Counted from the stretch's first letter, positions 9,410 to 18,826 are shown. The stretch is 64,000 nt of DNA from CAYVBW01 sp964588685 (GCA_964588685.1 CAZPQG010000002.1:39621-103620); one strand, 5' to 3'. Program-made: numbers and translations. Notes: a model not told the origin generated them from the sequence alone.

Positions 9410-10786
9410 TTAAGCCGCCCTTGCTCTCTCGATATTAGCCCCCAGTGATCTAAGCTTAACATCAATCTGTTCATAACCACGATCAATTTGATTAACATCC
9501 GTCAAAATTGTTTGGCCCTGTCCGCTGATAGCAGCCAATAATATTGTGGCACCGGCCCTAAGATCGCAGACTTTGAATTTACCGCCGGTAAACTGAGTTG
9601 GACCGCTGATTTTAATGGCATGAATATCACTTTCTTTTCTATCTTTCCAATTAAAATTATATATTTTTTCCGGATAAGGTACATCCAGTTCGATTGGCTT
9701 AATGTCAGCGCCCATTTTGTTTAAATGTTCAATATATTGGAAACGATTTTGCATCACCGTTTCATGAACAATACTATCCCCCTCAGCTTGAGAAATTAAA
9801 GTAGTCCACAACGGCTGCCAATCAGTCATAAATCCGGGATGTATGCCGGTAGCAACATCAGTGGCGCGTAATTTGTCCTGATAAAAAAATCTTGCACCGT
9901 AATTACCCGCCTCGAAACCTCCTCCTGCTTCCTCCAGTTTATCAATAAAAGCCGTAAAATCTTGACACTGCGCGTTCTCAATAATAACATCGCCTTTAGT
10001 GGCCACGGCTGCACAGGCATAACTCACAGCTTCATTCCGGTCAGGCATTACTTGGTGAATAGCCCCATGCAGCTGTGATACTCCTTCTATTTCAATCACT
10101 CTATTAGCCCGTCTTCTCACGCGGGCTCCCATTTCATTTAAAAATAAAATTAAATCATCAATTTCCGGCTCTTGAGCGGCATTCTCCAAAATTGTTGTTC
10201 CCTCAGCTAAAACGGCAGCCATAATTAGTGTCTCGGTACCGGTATGAGTATTTTTTGCAAAACGATAATTAGCGCCGATTAATTGGTCTGTTTCCAGATG
10301 TAAAAACCCATCATGATATTCATAATCCACTCCTAATTTTTTTAAACCGGCTAAATGCCTGTCTAAGGGACGGACTCCTATTTGATCACCACCGGGTAGA
10401 GGTAGTTTGGCTTTACTAAATTTTGCTAATAACGGACCGATAAACAAAGTAGAAGCTCTTGATAATGGGCCGTATTCATTAGCAATTTCAAATTGATCAA
10501 TTCCCCGGGGATCAAGAAACAGCATTTTAGGACCTGCTTCCCACACCTTGCCTCCTAATTTTTTAATAACATCAGCTACTAAATAAACGTCTTCAATATC
10601 AGGCAAGTTCAACAGACAGCTTTTACTATCTGCCATCAGAGAAGCAATCATTAATTTATAAGAAGCATTTTTAGCTCCACCCAACCTCACTACGCCGCTT
10701 AAAGGAGTGCCGCCCTGGATAACGAGCTTAGTTTGATTTAACTTGTTTTCCGGTGAGCCATTATTACTAAAATTCATAGAATTCAT
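9410..10786 (-). CDS. murA: UDP-GlcNAc 1-carboxyvinyltransferase MurA, Asp for catalytic Cys
   Basis: Transfers enolpyruvate from PEP to UDP-GlcNAc, the first committed step of peptidoglycan synthesis. The 458-residue protein shows the substrate-binding GGAKNASYKLM near residue 37 and the mobile-loop context LPGGDQIGVRP. In that loop the usual PEP-contacting cysteine (Cys115 in E. coli) is aspartate, D134; the downstream arginine (R139) is kept. Natural Cys-to-Asp forms occur in mycobacteria and chlamydiae and are insensitive to fosfomycin. Insensitivity is therefore expected here but untested. A short N-terminal extension of about 15 residues precedes the core fold. Confidence 0.95.
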   Translation of the reverse strand: MNSMNFSNNGSPENKLNQTKLVIQGGTPLSGVVRLGGAKNASYKLMIASLMADSKSCLLNLPDIEDVYLVADVIKKLGGKVWEAGPKMLFLDPRGIDQFEIANEYGPLSRASTLFIGPLLAKFSKAKLPLPGGDQIGVRPLDRHLAGLKKLGVDYEYHDGFLHLETDQLIGANYRFAKNTHTGTETLIMAAVLAEGTTILENAAQEPEIDDLILFLNEMGARVRRRANRVIEIEGVSQLHGAIHQVMPDRNEAVSYACAAVATKGDVIIENAQCQDFTAFIDKLEEAGGGFEAGNYGARFFYQDKLRATDVATGIHPGFMTDWQPLWTTLISQAEGDSIVHETVMQNRFQYIEHLNKMGADIKPIELDVPYPEKIYNFNWKDRKESDIHAIKISGPTQFTGGKFKVCDLRAGATILLAAISGQGQTILTDVNQIDRGYEQIDVKLRSLGANIERARAA

Positions 10787-11040
10787 AGCATGTTAATTTA
10801 AACTTAAATACTTATCGCAATAAATTATCTTAATAAATACAATAAATTATTAATCCTGATTATACTTTGCAGCTTGTTTCGCTAACTACAGCTTTGCTTA
10901 CTCCTGAGAGTAGTAGTGCTTTTATTGTACTATAGATTGTTTTAATAGCTAGCAGATTGTCCTATTTTTTTTATTTTTGATTGTAAAACAAATATTGTTA
11001 TTGATGTTAATTAATTGTTATTGATGCTAATTACCTGAAT

Positions 11041-12012
11041 TTAATCAATCCAAAATACTTCCTCTTCCAGCTCAAGATTATATTTATTTTTCACTTCAGT
11101 CTTAACTTTGACAATCAACTGCTTAACATCCTTGGCTGTACCGCCGTTAGTATTAATCATAAAATTAGCATGTTGTTTGCTGATTTGGATAGAACCTTCT
11201 GTCATACCTTTTAATCCGGCTTGATCAATAATCAATCCAACTGAAACATAATCTTTATCTTTAAATTGAGGCAATAACTGTTTTAAACGATTATTGTTGG
11301 GTACATTCTTAAAAATACAACCACTCGAAGGCATCCCTAGTGGCTGCGTTTTCATGCGGTGCAGAGTGTATTTCCTCATTAATTCTTCAGCAGCTTGGGC
11401 AGTTTCTTTTTGCAAAACAATAATTGCCCGCATAATTACTTCTTTAGTATTATGAAATCGAGTGTAATCATAAGCAAAATCACATTCCTCGCGATCCAGC
11501 CAAATTACTTCACCTGCGTGATTAATAATTTCTACTTTAAAAACACAGTCGCTAATCAAAAAATCTTGATAATGAGCATTGTTGTAAATCGCTCCTCCTA
11601 AAGTACCGGGGACACCTACTAATGGTTCCAAACCACTTAAGCCTCGGCTGACAGTTTGTTTCACCACTGAAGATAAATTGGCTCCGCTATCTATTTGTAA
11701 AACATAATTGCCATTGGCATTATTGACTATTTTAAAATCGTTGTGTCTCGCTAAAATTACCAAACCTGAAACGCCTTCATCAGCTATAATGACATTGCTA
11801 GCTTCCCCTAAAATTGTAAATTTCAAATCTTGCTGATAACAAAATTTAACTAAATTAAATAAATCTTGACGGGTCTTTGTTTTAACTAAGACTTCTGCCG
11901 GACCTCCAATTTTGAAGTGAGCAATTTTAGCCAACGGAACTTTTACTTTAAACTTTAAATCAGAAAACTGATGTTTAAGCTGTCTTAAAATCTCATTAGT
12001 AATAGTTGACAT
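11041..12012 (-). CDS. murB: UDP-N-acetylenolpyruvoylglucosamine reductase MurB
   Basis: FAD-dependent reductase that turns the MurA product into UDP-MurNAc using NADPH. FAD-binding motifs are visible: FKIGGPAEVLV, LGEASNVIIADEGVSGLVI and LVGVPGTLGGAIYNNA. The proton-donor loop reads PSSGCIFKNV, with Cys where E. coli has Ser229. A TTG at 12036 would add eight residues, but the ATG at 12012 is preferred, giving 323 residues. It lies downstream of lepB and, after a 254-base gap, upstream of murA. Function is clear. Confidence 0.94.
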   Translation of the reverse strand: MSTITNEILRQLKHQFSDLKFKVKVPLAKIAHFKIGGPAEVLVKTKTRQDLFNLVKFCYQQDLKFTILGEASNVIIADEGVSGLVILARHNDFKIVNNANGNYVLQIDSGANLSSVVKQTVSRGLSGLEPLVGVPGTLGGAIYNNAHYQDFLISDCVFKVEIINHAGEVIWLDREECDFAYDYTRFHNTKEVIMRAIIVLQKETAQAAEELMRKYTLHRMKTQPLGMPSSGCIFKNVPNNNRLKQLLPQFKDKDYVSVGLIIDQAGLKGMTEGSIQISKQHANFMINTNGGTAKDVKQLIVKVKTEVKNKYNLELEEEVFWID

Positions 12013-12105
12013 AATGCTCGATAAATTTCTTGTCAATAAATTTTAAAATATCGTTCTCTTGCTGCTGATCAATAAATTAATTTCTTTAGCTGTTTATCAG
12101 GAAAA

Positions 12106-12681
12106 CTAGTATGCGGCTGAACGAATCATACCCACGGATTCAGAGGGCCAATATCTGAAAAAGGCTTTGCCGACAATCATAGATTGAGTAATAGGCCCCC
12201 AAACTCTTGAGTCGCTGGAATGATTTCTATTATCGCCCATAACAAAATATTCATCTGCAGCTAAAGTTACAGCTTCGTCATCAATAAATTGGCCCGGGTT
12301 GGTTTTTGTATCCGCTGGTAAATACTTTTCTTCCAAAACAGCGGAGTTAACAAATACTTGACGGGATTTAATTTCAATTCTTTCGCCGGGTAAAGCGATG
12401 ACCCGTTTTATAAAATCACAGCCTGTACCTACCGGGCAATTTGCTTCAGGAGGAGCTTTAAAAACGATAACATCTCCTCGCTCCGGTTGTTTAAAAGAAT
12501 AACTGATTTTATCTGTCAAAACATAATCACCGCTGTGAAAATTTGGCTCCATAGATTGACCGTTAACCTGGTGTGGTTGGAGCAAAAAAATATAAACAAT
12601 TAAAAAAATTGAGAGGGCAATTACCAGCGTTTCAAAAACATCAAGAATAAAGGCGGCAATTTTTCTAAAAAAATTTGGCAT
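12106..12681 (-). CDS. lepB: Signal peptidase I
   Basis: Membrane serine protease that removes signal peptides from exported proteins. The 191-residue product has one N-terminal membrane segment (about residues 9-34), the nucleophile Ser43 in GQSMEPNFHSGD, and the general base Lys92 in FIKRVIALPGE. It also has the box E motif VMGDNRNHSSDSR. The length suits a minimal single-pass LepB. It starts the leftward wall cluster, with the divergent flippase gene 148 bases away, so promoters for both directions probably lie in 12682-12829. Confidence 0.95.
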   Translation of the reverse strand: MPNFFRKIAAFILDVFETLVIALSIFLIVYIFLLQPHQVNGQSMEPNFHSGDYVLTDKISYSFKQPERGDVIVFKAPPEANCPVGTGCDFIKRVIALPGERIEIKSRQVFVNSAVLEEKYLPADTKTNPGQFIDDEAVTLAADEYFVMGDNRNHSSDSRVWGPITQSMIVGKAFFRYWPSESVGMIRSAAY

Positions 12682-12829
12682 AATTGAATGATAATAAGTT
12701 TTAATCTAGAATACAATGCACGTTTTGATAAAATTTAATCTATTAACTAGTATATCAGCAGCACTGCTTATTCCAATAAATTCCAATAAAAATTTCTACA
12801 AAAAATTTGACAAATTAAATTTAATTTAA

Positions 12830-14053
12830 ATGAATTATACAAAAAAAATCATCGCAGGATTTTCTTGGGAAACCGTATTGAAACTTTCTACTTATGGTTT
12901 AACTTTAATTAAAATTTATTTTTTAGCTAGAATTCTTGATCCGGCTGATTTTGGTTTATTTTCTCTAGCCCTAATTGCACTGGGGATCAGTGAATCTATG
13001 ACCCAAACTGGGATTAATCTCACTATGATTCAATCAAAATTATCAGTTGAATATTTCTTGGATACTGCCTGGGTTATCTCCATTATCAGAGGTTTTCTTA
13101 TCGGCATTATTATGCTTATTGTCGGCTATGGAATGAACTTTTTCTATCAAGAACCAGCCTTATTAACGTTAATAGCCTTAGCTACTTTAATTCCCGTAAT
13201 TAAAGGCTTTATTAATCCTTTTGTTGTGGTACTGCATAAAAAAATGTTTTATTGGCAAGATACACTTTACCGCATAAGCGTGTTTTTGATACAAACCATC
13301 TTTGCCATTATTTTAGGTGCTTTAACTAAATCAGCTCATGGTTTAATCCTTGGCTTTATCACAGCTGCCGTGTTTGAAACCGTTATCTCTTTTTTAGTTT
13401 TTAAAAAACATCCAATTTTTAAATATACCAGTTCCAGAGCCAAAATCATTTTTGATAATGCCAAGTGGTTAAGCATAGGGTCGCTGCTCAATTATTTAGT
13501 GGAAAATATTGATGACTTTTTAATTGGTGCTATCACCAGCACACATTTGTTAGGTATCTATCATAATGCCTACAGCCTTACTCATAAATTTAGCTACGAA
13601 GTAGCTAAATCAACACACTATGGCACCATCCCTGTTTACACTAAAATTATTCAACAAAAAGATAAATTAAAAAAAACTTTTACCAAATCATTTTTAGCTA
13701 CAATCGGTTTAGCATTAGCTGTTTCTATTCCGCTTTATATTTTTAATGAACCGATTATCACCATTCTATTAGGAGAAAAATGGCTTGAAGCAATTCCTTT
13801 AGTCAGACCGCTGGTTGCAGCTGGAGTTATTCAAACAATTTCAATGACTAGTTATACCATGATGCTGGCTAGTAAAAAATATAAAATTATGAACTTGCAC
13901 TTATTGCTTTCGCTGCTCTTAATGATTTTATTCATTATAGTTCTCGGACGGCGACAAGGATTAATCGGAGCAATTTACGGCATAGTGTGGTCTCGAGCCT
14001 TAACAACACCGATTATTATTTATTATTTTTGGCATTTTTTTAAAAAAAATTGA
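12830..14053 (+). CDS. Wzx-like oligosaccharide flippase (MOP/PST family)
   Basis: Predicted exporter of lipid-linked oligosaccharide across the inner membrane. The 407-residue protein is nearly all hydrophobic helices (about 12). It shows the PST-family start pattern, with a basic N-terminus followed by LARILDPADFGLFSLALIALG, the hallmark 'lacks-selectivity' segment of Wzx/RfbX flippases. It ends at a TGA stop. The next gene is ligase/polymerase-like, which fits a surface glycan pathway. Substrate cannot be read from sequence. Confidence 0.85.
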   Translation: MNYTKKIIAGFSWETVLKLSTYGLTLIKIYFLARILDPADFGLFSLALIALGISESMTQTGINLTMIQSKLSVEYFLDTAWVISIIRGFLIGIIMLIVGYGMNFFYQEPALLTLIALATLIPVIKGFINPFVVVLHKKMFYWQDTLYRISVFLIQTIFAIILGALTKSAHGLILGFITAAVFETVISFLVFKKHPIFKYTSSRAKIIFDNAKWLSIGSLLNYLVENIDDFLIGAITSTHLLGIYHNAYSLTHKFSYEVAKSTHYGTIPVYTKIIQQKDKLKKTFTKSFLATIGLALAVSIPLYIFNEPIITILLGEKWLEAIPLVRPLVAAGVIQTISMTSYTMMLASKKYKIMNLHLLLSLLLMILFIIVLGRRQGLIGAIYGIVWSRALTTPIIIYYFWHFFKKN

Positions 14054-14187
14054 CTTTTTGTGCAGATATCTGTCTACCATTTCGCTTAGCATCATTTAAT
14101 TAAAATTAGTTAGCAAGTAAAATTGATTGGTTTTATAAAAAACTAGAATTGGTTGCTTTTATAAATTTAAGACACAATAATATTTAT

Positions 14188-15381
14188 ATGTCATTAAAAT
14201 TTAGCAAAACTATTTCTTTAAACTTTCCATTGTTACTGCTGTTTATTAGCTACTGCTTAGTTAGCCTAGGCCAGCTGCAGCGAATTCAACTCAGTCATCA
14301 GGTGGCATTTTACGCTCATGATGTTTTTATTAGTTTTTTTGTGCTAGTTTTGATAATTTCCTCGGGTAAATCTTTATTCAAATTTTTAAAAAAGAAACTA
14401 GCGACCAACGCCGCTTGGCGCTGGCTGGCTCTTTTTTTAGCCTGGTCTTTATTGAGCCTTATCATTAATCAGCTGCATTTAGGCTTAAACTATCTACCTT
14501 GGCTTTATTGGTTGAGACTATCCGTCTATCTCAGTGCAGCCATCGTCATGGCTTATCTGAAGACAAATCGGAAGCAAACTCAACAATGGTTTGCTATTTT
14601 TTATTTACTGATATTTGCTCTTTTTATTTTACTGGGGTTTGTACAGTATTTGCTGATTCCTGATTTAAGATTCTTAAGCGATCAAGGCTGGGACGTACAT
14701 TATTTTAGGTTTGCCGGAACTTTGCTGGACCCTAATTTTTTAGGTCTGATTATTATTAACGGCTTATTAGTGTGGCTTTTTAAACTTGCCCCCAATGACA
14801 ACTGGAGATTGGGAGGTGGAGTTATTTTGATTTTATCCTTGTTGCTAACCTATTCTCGCAGCAGCTACGGAACGTTTCTTTTAATAACCGGTATTTATCT
14901 TTTTTTATCATATCGATCACAAATTACAAAGAAAATAAAAAAGTCCTTGCTGATATTAACCGGTATTTTTGTTATTCTGATACCTTTTTTGCCGAAACCG
15001 GGTGGATCAGGGGTAAATCTTGTCAGAACCGAAACTATCAGCAGTAGAGCAGAAGTGAATCGGTCAGTGCTTGAATCTATTCAAGCGGTAGACTTAATAT
15101 TAGGCAGAGGCTTATTTATCTCAACAATTAATTTGGATGTAGTTGATAAAATCGTGCATGCAAATTTTCCCGACAATCTTTTTGTGTTTATTTTAATCAG
15201 CGCCGGCATACCGGGTTTAATTTTATTTTGCAAATTTCTTTACCAAGCCTTTATAAAATTGTTAAGCTCAGATGGCTTGCATTTTTTATTACTAGCTGCT
15301 GTTTTAGTCCACTCAATGTTTAATTTGAGTTTAGTGGAACCAATAAATTTACTAGTACTGCTGTTGGTGCTGCAAATTTGA
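14188..15381 (+). CDS. O-antigen ligase/polymerase-like membrane protein
   Basis: Probable glycan ligase or Wzy-type polymerase acting outside the inner membrane. About 10-11 membrane segments surround a large extracytoplasmic loop. The segment RFAGTLLDPNFLGLIIINGLLVW followed by LTYSRSSYGTFLL is typical of the Wzy_C/O-antigen ligase family (the Arg in the YSRSS turn is conserved there). I chose the ATG at 14188 (397 residues) over an upstream in-frame TTG at 14149. It follows the flippase by 134 bases. Ligase versus polymerase is unresolved. Confidence 0.78.
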   Translation: MSLKFSKTISLNFPLLLLFISYCLVSLGQLQRIQLSHQVAFYAHDVFISFFVLVLIISSGKSLFKFLKKKLATNAAWRWLALFLAWSLLSLIINQLHLGLNYLPWLYWLRLSVYLSAAIVMAYLKTNRKQTQQWFAIFYLLIFALFILLGFVQYLLIPDLRFLSDQGWDVHYFRFAGTLLDPNFLGLIIINGLLVWLFKLAPNDNWRLGGGVILILSLLLTYSRSSYGTFLLITGIYLFLSYRSQITKKIKKSLLILTGIFVILIPFLPKPGGSGVNLVRTETISSRAEVNRSVLESIQAVDLILGRGLFISTINLDVVDKIVHANFPDNLFVFILISAGIPGLILFCKFLYQAFIKLLSSDGLHFLLLAAVLVHSMFNLSLVEPINLLVLLLVLQI

Positions 15382-15454
15382 AGAAAAAAAATAAAAAAAA
15401 TGAGTTGGCAAGCAAGTTATACCAGTTTGGAAATTTTAGCGAGCTGTAAAATTC

Positions 15455-16171
15455 TTAGCGGCGATAATAAACTGTTATTTCTGTTTCATTTTCGTTGCCT
15501 GCTTGGTCCAGAACTCTAATTTCAATAGTATTTTCGCCGCTACTTAACTGAAATCTGGTGGAAAAAACACCGTCACTGTCAGCATAAGTTAAACGATTAT
15601 TAACATAAACTTTTGATTTAGGTTCTGTTGTACCTTCTATTTGAATAACCTCATCTTTTTTTAAATCAAACTCCGCCTCATCTTCGGGAAAATCAATCTC
15701 TATTTCCGGGGGTTCTTTATCAAGCGTTACAAAAAACTGTTGATGTTGGGATTTATTACCCTGTGAATCAATACTAAACAAGCTAACGATATTTTCACCC
15801 GAAGACAAGTGAACAATTACCTCAAACTGATCAGAGTCATCTACTGCCACTGTATCTTGAACTTGATTATTTACTTCCAGCCTAATTTTAGATTCACTTT
15901 CCCCATAGCCGCTTAGTTGCAGCTTATCTTGATTGGTAAACTCCGGTGGAGCAGAAACTATAGGCGGCTGCGGCGGAATGGTGTCAGCTTGATGTATGTC
16001 CGTTTGCTTGTCTAAAATATCAAAAAAAAGCCTAACTCCGCTAGGCAAAATTATCAACAAAAATAATAAGCCGACAATGATTGAGAGTAGAATTAAAACA
16101 ATGGTTTGCTTAGTTAATTCTTTTTTTTGTTTTTTTGCTAGTCTGGAAGTGACGCGTTTTGCCATTGCCAT
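15455..16171 (-). CDS. Membrane-anchored protein with two Ig-like repeats
   Basis: Surface or periplasmic protein of unknown role. A lysine/arginine-rich cytoplasmic start is followed by one membrane helix (about residues 24-46). Then come two consecutive beta-rich repeats (about 70-150 and 151-237), each with the pattern SGENxVxLxxxDxxGN, seen as LSSGENIVSLFSIDSQGN and LSSGENTIEIRVLDQAGN. This is the glucodextranase-B/Big-like bacterial Ig fold common on CPR cell surfaces. It is convergent with the glycan ligase gene. No catalytic motif is present, so a structural or adhesive role is inferred. Confidence 0.7.
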   Translation of the reverse strand: MAMAKRVTSRLAKKQKKELTKQTIVLILLSIIVGLLFLLIILPSGVRLFFDILDKQTDIHQADTIPPQPPIVSAPPEFTNQDKLQLSGYGESESKIRLEVNNQVQDTVAVDDSDQFEVIVHLSSGENIVSLFSIDSQGNKSQHQQFFVTLDKEPPEIEIDFPEDEAEFDLKKDEVIQIEGTTEPKSKVYVNNRLTYADSDGVFSTRFQLSSGENTIEIRVLDQAGNENETEITVYYRR

Positions 16172-16323
16172 ATAAATAGTAAATTAACTTGTTGATCAAT
16201 TATAGTAATTATACTAAATTAAAATTAAATTTAGAAATCATTACTTAATTTTTGACCATCTCTTATTTTTCTAAGCGCTAATATTAATAATTAAAAATTC
16301 AAATTTAATTTTTTAATACCTTG

Positions 16324-16396
16324 AGCCAGGAATGGGAGTTGAACCCATGACCTACGGTTTACGATACCGGCGCTCTACCAGCTGAGCTATCCTGGC
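16324..16396 (-). tRNA. tRNA-Thr (anticodon CGT)
   Basis: A complete cloverleaf reads on the minus strand. Acceptor GCCAGGA pairs with TCCTGGC, the D arm is GCTC/GAGC, the anticodon loop ATCGTAA gives CGT, and the T arm is ATGGG/CCCAT around TTCAACT. The outermost anticodon-stem pair is C-T, a mismatch. CCA is not encoded. Confidence 0.95.
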
Positions 16397-16478
16397 ATAA
16401 TATTATCATCAAACTCAATTGAGTATTTTTAATTTTAGCAGGAATTTTCAACAGATAGTAGAGGAAGGGCAAAAAATT

Positions 16479-17132
16479 CTAAAGCCTATTAATTATTTCA
16501 TTAATTTGTTGAGGTTTATCAATTAAAAAATCAGGCTCAGCTTGATTTAAGAGAGTACGGCTCTCAATGCCCCAGCTGACTGCAATAATCTTAACACCAA
16601 TCTTTTTACAAGCTTCTACATCCCTGGTCTCATCACCAATATAAATCGCCTGTTGCTTTGTTAACTTTTGTTTCTTTAAAAATGAGGCTATGGTTTTATC
16701 TTTACCAAATAAATTTTTACTAGATTGAATAAATTTAAAAACATTACTTTTATTTTGTTTCAAAAATGTTGTTACATTTTGTACTGAATTGGAAGTTAGA
16801 ATACTTTGCCCCACCTCTTTTTGTGCAAAATCTTTAATTACCGCTTGCATGCCCGGCTGCCAATTGAGCTGATCAATTCTTTTACCAAATTCTTGCTGTA
16901 TTTGCTTGATAAAATTAGGGAGTTTAAAAACTGACAACTCATATTCTTTTATTAATTGGGCGGTATTTTTTTGCAGCAAATCTTTTTTAATTTGTTCGGA
17001 GGAGACTTGATCATAGCCATACTCAGCTTTTAACTGATTAAAAATTTGAGTCATTATTGGAAGACTGTCAACCAGTGTGCCGTCAAAGTCATAAATGAGT
17101 GCTGGTGAGTTAGATGTGGCTTGTGATTTCAT
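16479..17132 (-). CDS. HAD-superfamily phosphatase (phosphoglycolate phosphatase-like)
   Basis: Soluble phosphohydrolase of the haloacid dehalogenase superfamily. The 217-residue protein carries motif I YDFDGTLVDS with the two catalytic aspartates near residues 14-18. Motif II is LTSNS, a lysine follows around FGKDKT, and motif IV is YIGDETRDVEAC. The helical cap between motifs I and II places it with the Gph/PGMB-type subfamily. The substrate is unknown. It lies between two tRNA genes with no obvious partner. Confidence 0.85.
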   Translation of the reverse strand: MKSQATSNSPALIYDFDGTLVDSLPIMTQIFNQLKAEYGYDQVSSEQIKKDLLQKNTAQLIKEYELSVFKLPNFIKQIQQEFGKRIDQLNWQPGMQAVIKDFAQKEVGQSILTSNSVQNVTTFLKQNKSNVFKFIQSSKNLFGKDKTIASFLKKQKLTKQQAIYIGDETRDVEACKKIGVKIIAVSWGIESRTLLNQAEPDFLIDKPQQINEIINRL

Positions 17133-17159
17133 ATTTATTATGAAGATTCGTATTTATTG

Positions 17160-17230
17160 AGCGGGATACGGGAATCGAACCCGTTTTTTTACCTTGGGAA
17201 GGTAATGTTGAACCGATCAACTAATCCCGC
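17160..17230 (-). tRNA. tRNA-Gly (anticodon CCC)
   Basis: Minus-strand cloverleaf: acceptor GCGGGAT/ATCCCGC, D stem GTTG/CAAC, anticodon stem TTACC/GGTAA around loop TTCCCAA (anticodon CCC), and T stem ACGGG/CCCGT. It is 71 bases with an A-rich variable loop and no encoded CCA. Confidence 0.95.
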
Positions 17231-17248
17231 AGACCAGTCGATAAAAAA

Positions 17249-17524
17249 TTAAAAATCTTCTTTTTGGGAAGTGCAGCCTGCCTTTTCAAACTCGGCCCTT
17301 GCAAGTGAAGCCAGAAAGTGACACACCCGAGCCCCATTAACTACACTTTGGCAAAAATCAGCGTATACTTTTTTGAATCTTGTATTGCACTCAAAACTTA
17401 ATTTTTTAGCTACCATCTCAGCATTATCTTCAGTCCAACTTGATCTCTTGCTAAGATCAATGCTGTTTGTTTCCATATTCTCCACATTCAGTATTAAGTT
17501 TGAAGGCTGCAAACGTTCTGCCAT
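17249..17524 (-). CDS. Small hypothetical protein between two tRNA genes
   Basis: I do not recognise this protein. It has 91 residues from the ATG at 17524; an in-frame TTG lies two codons upstream. It is soluble and mixed in charge, with no signal peptide or membrane segment. It has four cysteines scattered through the second half (contexts FECNTRF, DFCQSV, ARVCHF, AGCTSQ), without the spacing of a zinc finger. The C-terminal half looks helical. It sits tightly between tRNA-Asp and tRNA-Gly on the same strand and may be cotranscribed with them. It could be a chance reading frame. Confidence 0.45.
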   Translation of the reverse strand: MAERLQPSNLILNVENMETNSIDLSKRSSWTEDNAEMVAKKLSFECNTRFKKVYADFCQSVVNGARVCHFLASLARAEFEKAGCTSQKEDF

Positions 17525-17555
17525 AAACAAGTGAAGTTAATTTAATTTTAAACTG

Positions 17556-17629
17556 CGACCCCGACCGGGCTCGAACCGGCGATCTCTTCCGTGACAGGGA
17601 AGTATGTTAACCAACTACACCACGGGGCC
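17556..17629 (-). tRNA. tRNA-Asp (anticodon GTC)
   Basis: Minus-strand cloverleaf: acceptor GGCCCCG/CGGGGTC, anticodon loop CTGTCAC with stem TTCC/GGAA, and T stem GCCGG/CCGGT with loop TTCGAGC. The discriminator is G, as expected for tRNA-Asp. No CCA is encoded. Confidence 0.95.
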
Positions 17630-18163
17630 TGATAATAATTTACTGCTGTTGAATCTCTTCTTTTGAATAGACTCTGGCAAATTAGTTGTATTCAAAACTC
17701 TTATTCTGCTTTTCTAATTACAACACTGTCAGCAGCATATCTCTTCAATCTTCCTATAAAGTGGTCGCCTTTCACAAATAATCTTAACTTTCTTGTCAAT
17801 TCAACTCATTGCTTAAGGCCTTAATTATAGCTAAAATGATTGACATTTTCCAGTTCTAAAATCAGGTATTATGCTTTTTATTCTACCAAATTTTATTGCA
17901 AAAGCTAAATTTAAAGTAAAAAACAGACAAAAAACGATTCCTTAAAAAATTTGGGCTTTTTTTAAGAAAACTAGAACGGCAGTCAAACTAACATTACGAC
18001 AGTCAGCCTAGCATCTCAGTTAAAATTTTAGTCTACTAAAATTGCTAAAAATAAGCTATACTAATAACTTGAAACTAAGCGTATTTTTAAACAACATAAC
18101 ATAATAAAATTTATTAATTCTTTAAAAATAATTTGCTTAGCTTACTAATTAAAAAAAGAAATT
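17630..18163. other. Intergenic region before lemA: inverted repeat, direct repeats, -10 box
   Basis: No gene is evident in these 534 bases. They contain an AT-rich inverted repeat (CTTAAAAAA at 17941-17949 with TTTTTTAAG at 17958-17966). Two imperfect direct repeats follow, CAGTCAAACTAACAT (17980-17994) and CAGTCAGCCTAGCAT (18000-18014), 20 bases apart. A TATACT -10-like hexamer lies at 18057-18062, without a clear -35. The direct repeats would sit about 45-80 bases upstream of that -10, a reasonable place for a regulator of lemA-htpX. Regulator and promoter are inference. Confidence 0.4.
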
Positions 18164-18763
18164 ATGTCAACATTAACCATCGCACTCATTGTCATTTTAA
18201 TGATCATTTTTTATGTTGCTTTTGTCTTTAATGCCTTGCAAAAGCTTAAAACTCAAATTGAAGCCAGCATCCAAGAAATCGGCAATCAATTAAAACGACA
18301 GGCTAATTTAATTCCTAATCTGCAAGCGTCTGTTAAAAGTTATATGAAGCAAGAAAAGAAAATCTTTAAGATGCTAACTGAGGCTCGAAAATCTGTTGCT
18401 CAAGCAGAAAATTCCGGCCAAATGGAAGATATTAATGAAGCCATTGATCAAGTACAAAATTTAGTGCCGCAATTAAGAGTGGTATTAGAAAGTAATCCGG
18501 AGATTAAATCAAACCAAACCATAGTTAAATTTATGAACGAATTAACTGATACGGCTGATAAATTAACCTATGCTAGACGAAGCTTAATCGATTTAGCTCA
18601 AATGTATAATCAAAAATTAGTTACTTTTCCCTCTAATTTAGTAGCTAATATGTTTGGTTTTGAACGCGAAAAAGGGCTGGAAACAGCCAAAACAGGGGAA
18701 CATGTCACTGTTTCAGCTGAAGACATGAAAATGCCAAAAGTAGATTTAGATCAGGAAGAATAA
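18164..18763 (+). CDS. lemA: LemA family protein
   Basis: Membrane-anchored coiled-coil protein of unclear biochemical role, usually beside HtpX-type proteases. The 199-residue product has one N-terminal membrane helix (about residues 4-24). A long helical segment follows with the LemA signatures IEASIQEIGNQLKRQANLIPNL and ARRSLIDLAQMYNQKLVTFPSN, then FGFEREKG. Most LemA proteins are 180-200 residues, so this is full length. It is followed by htpX after 120 bases, the common pairing. Confidence 0.93.
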   Translation: MSTLTIALIVILMIIFYVAFVFNALQKLKTQIEASIQEIGNQLKRQANLIPNLQASVKSYMKQEKKIFKMLTEARKSVAQAENSGQMEDINEAIDQVQNLVPQLRVVLESNPEIKSNQTIVKFMNELTDTADKLTYARRSLIDLAQMYNQKLVTFPSNLVANMFGFEREKGLETAKTGEHVTVSAEDMKMPKVDLDQEE

Positions 18764-18770
18764 GCTTAAA

Positions 18771-18826
18771 CAACAATTTGTAAAATAGCATTTTGAGATT
18801 AAAATGCTGGCTTTCAATGTTGTTTT
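18771..18826 (+). terminator. Hairpin between lemA and htpX, possible attenuator/terminator
   Basis: Just after the lemA stop there is a strong inner stem, AGCATTTT (18787-18794) with AAAATGCT (18801-18808). It lies inside an outer CAACA (18771-18775) and TGTTG (18818-18822), followed by a TTTT run. It could partially terminate transcripts before htpX or protect the lemA end. The T run is short. Confidence 0.4.

Noticed and set aside
17871..17945. 24-codon mini-ORF after a TTGACA...TATTAT pair
   Set aside because: The hexamers are 21 bases apart, too far for a normal promoter, and the peptide has no recognisable feature.
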